Assembly: GCA_037074615.1 (NCBI GenBank) | Contig: CM073522.1 | Span: 31,866,962-31,930,961, forward strand | Direction: 5' to 3' | Length of the DNA: 64,000 nt | From: Leucaena leucocephala | Lineage: Eukaryota; Streptophyta; Magnoliopsida; Fabales; Fabaceae | Shown here: piece by piece, positions 58,769 to 64,000 of the stretch | Numbering within the stretch: position 1 is the stretch's first letter | How the letters are laid out: every line of letters starts with the position of its first letter | Made by a program: the position numbers and the translations under genes | Notes under the pieces: generated by a model | The model's input: the letters and a program-made list of their open reading frames with translations, nothing else | Databases searched by the model: none | Told to the model about the DNA's origin: nothing

Positions 58769-59123
58769 ATATCATTCAGATATAATTGGGTCAGTCTCTA
58801 TAGTTTCATAGTTCTCTCATATTAGTGAAAAATGGGCTGATTTAGTCAATCAATCTGTAATGACCCAGATTGAAAATAGTACAAATGGCATAATGTGATG
58901 GAAAACATGACGTAATGGATACGAGAAATTTGATGTAAATATGATCTTTTTTTCACAGTGGGACACCACTTTTCCTCAAAAAAATAAAACGACAAAATCT
59001 AAACCATGACACAATATCTTACAATTTATTTTAAAAAATTATATATATTACAGAGTCGAACTCAAAACTGAACAAAACTTGTAAAGACTTTGGTATATTC
59101 ATGGGTATATGTATATGATGCTT

Positions 59124-62100
59124 TTATCTTTTCTGGAAATTGAGGAACCTGATGCCATAAGCAAAGACTAAGAGGAAGATAACAACAAAAGCAATATGAA
59201 CAACAGCAACTTGGGGAAGGAAGTCATATTTAAAGCCCATTTGGTTCTCAAGATATTCTTTAACTGATATGGGATTTCCACCAGGTATCTCTACTAAAGA
59301 CTCTTTGTCTCCCACTTGAGAAGTCACTAGCCCATATATTGTCCATGCCACTGGGGATGCCCAGTAATACCACCTCCACCATATTGGTATTTGCTGCACA
59401 AGTTAAATTAATCAGAGTTTCAGAAGTAATTATACTGCATTCAATTTTATATATAAGAATTAGTTAGCTAATTCTCACAAATTAAAAAAATAGGTAAATT
59501 ATTTTTTCGTAAAACTTCATGGTGTTTTTCCTAAAAAAACCCTCCTTTCATTCATTTAAATTGAAGTATTGAAAAATTGTTAAGAAAAATCCCTTGTTAC
59601 AAAATTTAGCCACAAGAGATACCTAAAGATCAGATCTTTGAGTGGGTAACTCATCTTCAGTTATGTACAAAAAGATAGGTTGCATATGGCTGAAGAAGAG
59701 TTACATTTATTGAAAACAGGTTACACTTGAGTCCTTAAACAAATGTCAGTTATCTTTGGGCAATAAATTTTATAATAGGGGATTTTTTAGCAATTTTCTC
59801 ATGAAGTATTACCAACATAGCCATCATATGAGAATCTACCTATGGGGGTATCTTGGGGAAAATCAATAAATATGAGGGAGAGAGGGGGTTGAGGTCTTAT
59901 ATTCATGACTAAAATAAACTCTCTAACTAACTAACTCATAAATTTAGGGCTGGAGGGTGTAAACAAGATAGGGGCATATAGGCTTGTGGTTAATCCTAAA
60001 TCAAGTAGCTCAAGACTATTTTTGTATGATGGATGAACTTTAAGCAATGATACAAAGACTTCCAAAATCTGAATTGAATTTTTTGCACAATAATATGATT
60101 TTAGTTTTGCAGGACATACCGTTCTTGGGATGAGAAATCCAGAGAAGAGGTTCCAGAAACTGAGGAAGAATGACATAACAATTGCAGCAATTTGGTGGTT
60201 TGGTGTGAGAGCTACAGTCATCATGCCATAGAGAGTGAAGTACACAAAGCAGGTGAAAATAAAGTAGTAGAACCACAAGAACTTGTCTGCCTGAGGCTGG
60301 AACCCAATCATTGAGTAGAGTATAGCAGAATAGGCTAACGTTTGTATGGCAACATAAATTATCTCTATTGCTACCTGCAAGTCAACAAACAATATACCCA
60401 ATTGTGTAAGTTTTGTTTCTTATGCTTTCTGTTATATGTTTGAAAGTTTTGTTACATCAGAAGGGTTTGAACCTTGAAAATCTACCCACATTTTGCCTCA
60501 TCCTTACTATTAGAATATATTAAAGAGTCCCACATCGACTAATTAAATAATTAATTAAAAGTATATAACTTTAAGGTAATTCCTATCAAATTTACTTAAA
60601 CTATTTCGATACCTAATATATACCTAATCTCTCTAAAATCTAATACCTACCACCTAAGGTAGTCAGATCGTACTCTTTTACCTGAGCTATTGCATAAGGC
60701 AATTCTGAATACATTCCGGCTGATCTTTCGCGATAGAAGACAGTTCTCTCTATTGCAACAACTGGCTGTACAGAGTTGGTGTTGGTGGCTCCAAGAAATA
60801 TAACTGCTGAATACATAGCTCCCAAGAGATTCAAAAGATCTTGTTGCTTATGTCTGGAAAAACAAACATTAATTGTGAGAAAATAAATCAATGTTGCAAG
60901 CTCAACAGATAATATCAATTAGAGAAAATTTCCCATAAATACCTCTTTAGAGAATTAATTACCCAATGGTACTTGATATTTTTTTATACACAAATAATAC
61001 CAGTACTATGAAAGATTTTATACATAGAAAATACAGATACTATTGGACAATGAATTCTCCAAACAAGTATTTATGGGTAATTTTATCTATCAATTAATGT
61101 CGACAAGATTCTTAATTGTTCCCTTATTCTCTAACATTATGAGAAAATAAGAATGATGTCTTTAGGTGATCCTACAATGTATTAGAAAGTTTGCGTCAGA
61201 CTGAAACATGAGTGGACTTACGTTTTGTCTCCTTTATTCCAAAATATAAGGCCAAACATGACACCAACAATTATTGTCATGAAGAACCTGACAACATTAT
61301 ACTGTGGATTTCTCCAGTAGGACCAGTACTGTTTCCAAAAGCAAGCTTTGCATTGAGTGATGAAGGATTGTGAGTATTTTGTTGGAAAGTGAAGGGCCTT
61401 AGTTCCAGCCAACGGTGTGCTTAGTTCCTCAATGAGTTCTTCATTCCTTCTGTTAAATAGTAAATATAACAAAAAAACAATATTAACAGAAATTTAACAT
61501 AAAAAAGGAAGAATTAATATTTTGGTCCTTATAATTTTGACTCGGTGTAACTCAATCCCTATAATTTTGACTCATGCAACTCAGTCCCTATAATTTTAAC
61601 CATTTAAAACTTTAGTCTTAAGCTTAATGAAGTATGAGTTTATTTTCTATAGGGATTGAGTTATAACTAAATCAAAACTATAAAGATCAAGTTATACTAA
61701 ATTAAAATTTAAAGACTGAGTTATCACTGAATAAAAACTATAGTGACAAAAAAGATTAATTTTCCCTCAAAAAAGGCAAACAGGAATATCTAGGAATGCA
61801 GCACTTAGTTCCCCTTACTGATATAAATCTGATTTTGTGTATAATTCAGCAAAGTCTACACCAAGTTGAGACTCAACTGCTGGAGTACTTATCTCCAACA
61901 TCCACGTGGCAGGATTATACCCATCTCTAATCTTAGAAACTCCTGGAATGGCCTACAAAATGTTAAGCAGATATTGACAAATTATTAAAAATTTGAGAAC
62001 TTTTTATGAAAAAGATTAGAAGTGAGACTTACTTCAAAGTACCCTATAAGGCTCTGAGAATGCTGGCCAAGAGCACCACCATATATGATCTGACCTCCTC

Positions 62101-63298
62101 TCTTCATTAAAAGTAGCTAAAGGAAAGATGATTTTAAGATGGTAAGAAATAATATCATTTTCAAAGCAATCACAGGAGAAAAAAAAACAGTGTCCGCTGA
62201 TAAATCTTGATATTGATATTGCACCTCGTCAAAAGCTTCAAATATGTCAATACTTGGTTGGTGAATTGTGCAGACAACAGTTCGTCCAGTATCAACTGTA
62301 TTTCTAACCGTACGCATAACAATCGCCGCGGCTCGAGCGTCCAAACCCGATGTTGGTTCATCCATGAAGATAATGGAAGGATTGGCAACCAATTCTACAG
62401 CTATGGTCAGTCTCTTCCTCTGTTCAGTGGATAAGCCATCTATTCCTGGAAGGCCTACTAGAAAATTCCTTATTGGTTGTAATTCCACAAGCTCCATAAC
62501 TTCCTCAATAAACATCTATAACATAGAAATTGAAACCATCAATAATGAGAATAAACATCTGTCTATAACTTTGACTTTTCAAGTGAACTGGTCTAAATGA
62601 AAGTTGTTTTCTTGTGTCATGTGGCTTTGATCTTTTATGTTTTTTTTTTGGGGAAAATCGGTAAACGCTCCTACTTAAAAATTTTATTAGTCAGTAGGAT
62701 TTGAGTTTGAATATTAGAACTCTCTCTATATAAATTATTCATGATACTGATACTTTCTTTGTATAAAAATATATATGGTTCTTGTGGCCAGTAAAATTTT
62801 CAAACAAAAACTTTTTATTGATTTTTCCTTTTTTTTCTTTCATAGACAGAATAAGAAATTTGTTTACCAAAACCAGCTAAGAAACTAACAAAGTAATACA
62901 AGTGGCAAGTTCTACAACCTACCATTCATTTACACATCAAATGGCCAAAGAAGTAATACAAATACCTTTCTCGTTTCTTTGTCAACTTGTTTACCAAGGC
63001 GTAGCCAAGCAGAGAATGCAAGAGATTCAAAGACTGTAACATTTGGAGAATGGACGTCATTTTGTTCACAGTAACCACAAATCCGAGCGAAAGTCGCCTG
63101 GTTCTTCGGGTAACCGGATATGCTGATGCTTCCTTCAATATATCCACCAGTTTTTCTACCTGCAAGCACATCCATTAAGGTAGTTTTTCCAGCACCACTT
63201 ACACCAACTAATGCTGTTAGAACTCCAGGCCTGAAAGCACCACTTGTGTCTCTTAATAATTGCAGCCTTGTCTCTTCAATTCCTTGTTGCTTCATTTC
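59124..63298 (-). CDS. PDR-type ABCG transporter (locus C), 3' half in window
   Basis: Eight exons in gene order: 63298-62966, 62515-62225, 62116-62033, 61952-61819, 61449-61222, 60853-60682, 60374-60120 and 59393-59124. Their lengths (333, 291, 84, 134, 228, 172, 255, 270) equal exons 13-20 of locus B exactly, phases match and no stops occur. They encode NBD2 (Walker A GVSGAGKTT; LSTEQRKRL; IIFMDEPTSGLD; CTIHQPSID) and the second membrane domain with the PDR mark VVAIERTVFYRERSAGMYS, ending LNFQKR. Unlike locus B it keeps the usual Asp after HQPSI. The next exon upstream (linker) is not found by 64000: the intron is occupied by a CACTA-type element from 63373. If the upstream half exists beyond the window the gene may be functional; if not, it is a half gene. 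Confidence 0.88.
61507..61766. mobile_element. Foldback element F1, copy 4 (locus C)
   Basis: Ends GGAAGAATTAATATTTTGG and AAAAAGATTAATTTTCCC are inverted, with internal TATAATTTTGACTC blocks. It lies in the intron equivalent to locus B intron 16, next to a similar AAATTT-CATAAAAAA flank. Confidence 0.75.
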
Positions 63299-63372
63299 CT
63301 GATATCAAAAATACTCATAAACTTCAAATTTTCTATCAAATGAATGAACCTAACACAATAATAGAAGCTATT

Positions 63373-64000
63373 CACTACTACAAAATAGGATTTCTAAAAC
63401 CCCATTTTTAAACTGGTACTTGCGAAAATGATTTAAAAAAATGACTGGTGGCATTTTTGTAAATAAAGGTAAAATATTTACACATGATGTACACGTGACC
63501 AGTGTAAAAGAAATGAGCGGTCGTATTTTTGTAAATAAGGGTGAAATATTTACACCTGTTGTACAAGTTACCGGTGTAAAAAAAATGAGCGGTGACATTT
63601 TTGTAAATAATGGTGAATTATTTACACCAAATGTACACGTGACCGGTGTAAAAGAAATGAGTATTGGCATTTTATGTAGATAAGGGTGAAATATTTACAC
63701 CTGATGTACACGTGACTTGTGTAAAAGATTAAATATTCTACACTTGATAGAATAACATCCAGTGTAAAATATCCTTGCTATTAAAAATCTAACAAAAAGC
63801 CCTAATTCTTGCGCTTCCCTATCTCCACAAATCATCGTCATCCATGGAGAAAACCAGACAAGAGAGAACACATGGTGATAGGAAGCTCTGCCTTCGTAAC
63901 ACCCCATCTAAAGCTCGCTGAAGAAGAAAACTTAGATATGTGAAGACCCATACCCATGCTCATTGTTCTCTATTGTTGAAGTCCGTTGTTCTCGCATCTA
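63373..64000 (+). mobile_element. CACTA-type transposon end in an intron of locus C (runs off the window)
   Basis: It starts CACTACTACAAAATAGGATT, followed within 70 bp by a tandem array of subterminal repeats. After about 63780 the composition changes to less AT-rich sequence with ATGGAGAAAACC and GAAGAAGAAAAC, which may be cargo. The other terminus is outside the window. Orientation is given as terminus at the left. Confidence 0.7.
63441..63728 (+). repeat. Four 72-bp subterminal repeats
   Basis: Units start at 63441, 63513, 63585 and 63657, each exactly 72 bp, beginning ATGA and containing TTTTTGTAAATAA, ATATTTACACC, TGTACACGTGACC and GGTGTAAA. Each unit has a TTTACACC...GGTGTAAA inverted pair. 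Because 72 is divisible by three, the array is open in one frame on each strand. Confidence 0.95.

Larger units (their letters stand above)
51353..59123. other. Repeat-rich intergenic region between loci B and C
   Basis: Contains an inverted duplication, a foldback element at 53.9-54.4 kb, SINEs at 56.0, 57.7 and 58.6 kb and a tandem array at 56.8-58.3 kb. Around 54400-54720 a short minus-strand frame (LSSLNTLPKYQYRQEF, then VVEDSSRGQTVL) looks protein-like but I recognise no family and see no exon partners. Nothing else suggests a gene. The 3' UTR of locus C must end a little below 59124. Confidence 0.45.

Noticed and set aside
62268..62600. Plus-strand frames opposite the locus C NBD2 exon
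   Set aside because: They are antisense shadows of a conserved exon; the same shadow occurs opposite locus B.

Overview
The window is nuclear DNA of a flowering plant, most likely a eudicot. The evidence is AT-rich intergenic and intronic sequence, many short exons with GT-AG introns, plant-specific protein families (XS domain, DUF662 golgin-like, full-size PDR-type ABCG transporters) and plant repeats (tRNA-derived SINEs, CACTA ends, foldback MITEs). I cannot name the species. All exon boundaries were read by eye from splice sites, reading-frame phase and homology between the copies inside the window.

Layout. Positions 1-3018 (+) hold the 3' eight exons of a kelch-repeat gene. Positions 3947-5237 (-) hold a small four-exon coiled-coil gene of the DUF662/RAB6-interacting-golgin type. 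Positions 9420-14231 (+) hold a three-exon gene for a ~982-residue XS-domain protein with a Cys2His2-like finger; its first intron carries a decayed copy of the finger-encoding exon end. From 15849 onward there is a minus-strand cluster of three PDR-type ABCG transporter loci. Locus A (15849-21375) is a wrecked pseudogene in which NBD1 is fused to the region behind NBD2, with a frameshift and a nonsense codon. Next to it lies a plus-strand gypsy-type LTR retrotransposon fragment. Locus B (23194-37379) has 20 exons with canonical splice sites and an open 1495-codon frame, so it looks functional. Locus C (59124 to beyond the right edge) shows eight intact exons covering NBD2 and the second membrane domain; a CACTA-type transposon end sits in the next intron upstream.

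Between B and C (37.4-59.1 kb) I see no convincing host gene. This stretch holds a 2.8 kb tandem duplication (44488-50083), a CACTA relic with a protease-like remnant, SINEs, GA-rich foldback MITEs, a minisatellite-like array and a retroelement RNase H fragment.

How it fits together. The ABCG loci are tandem paralogues. Plant PDR proteins are plasma-membrane exporters of secondary metabolites, hormones or xenobiotics; the substrate here cannot be read from sequence. The introns of the cluster have been repeatedly hit by the same foldback families, and one insertion sits at the same place in B and C, which gives a relative date for their split. I found no new type of biological system. The most informative signals are the fused pseudogene, the 72-bp subterminal repeats of the CACTA end, the filled/empty SINE site in the tandem duplication, the ghost exon in the XS gene and the repeated leader of locus B.
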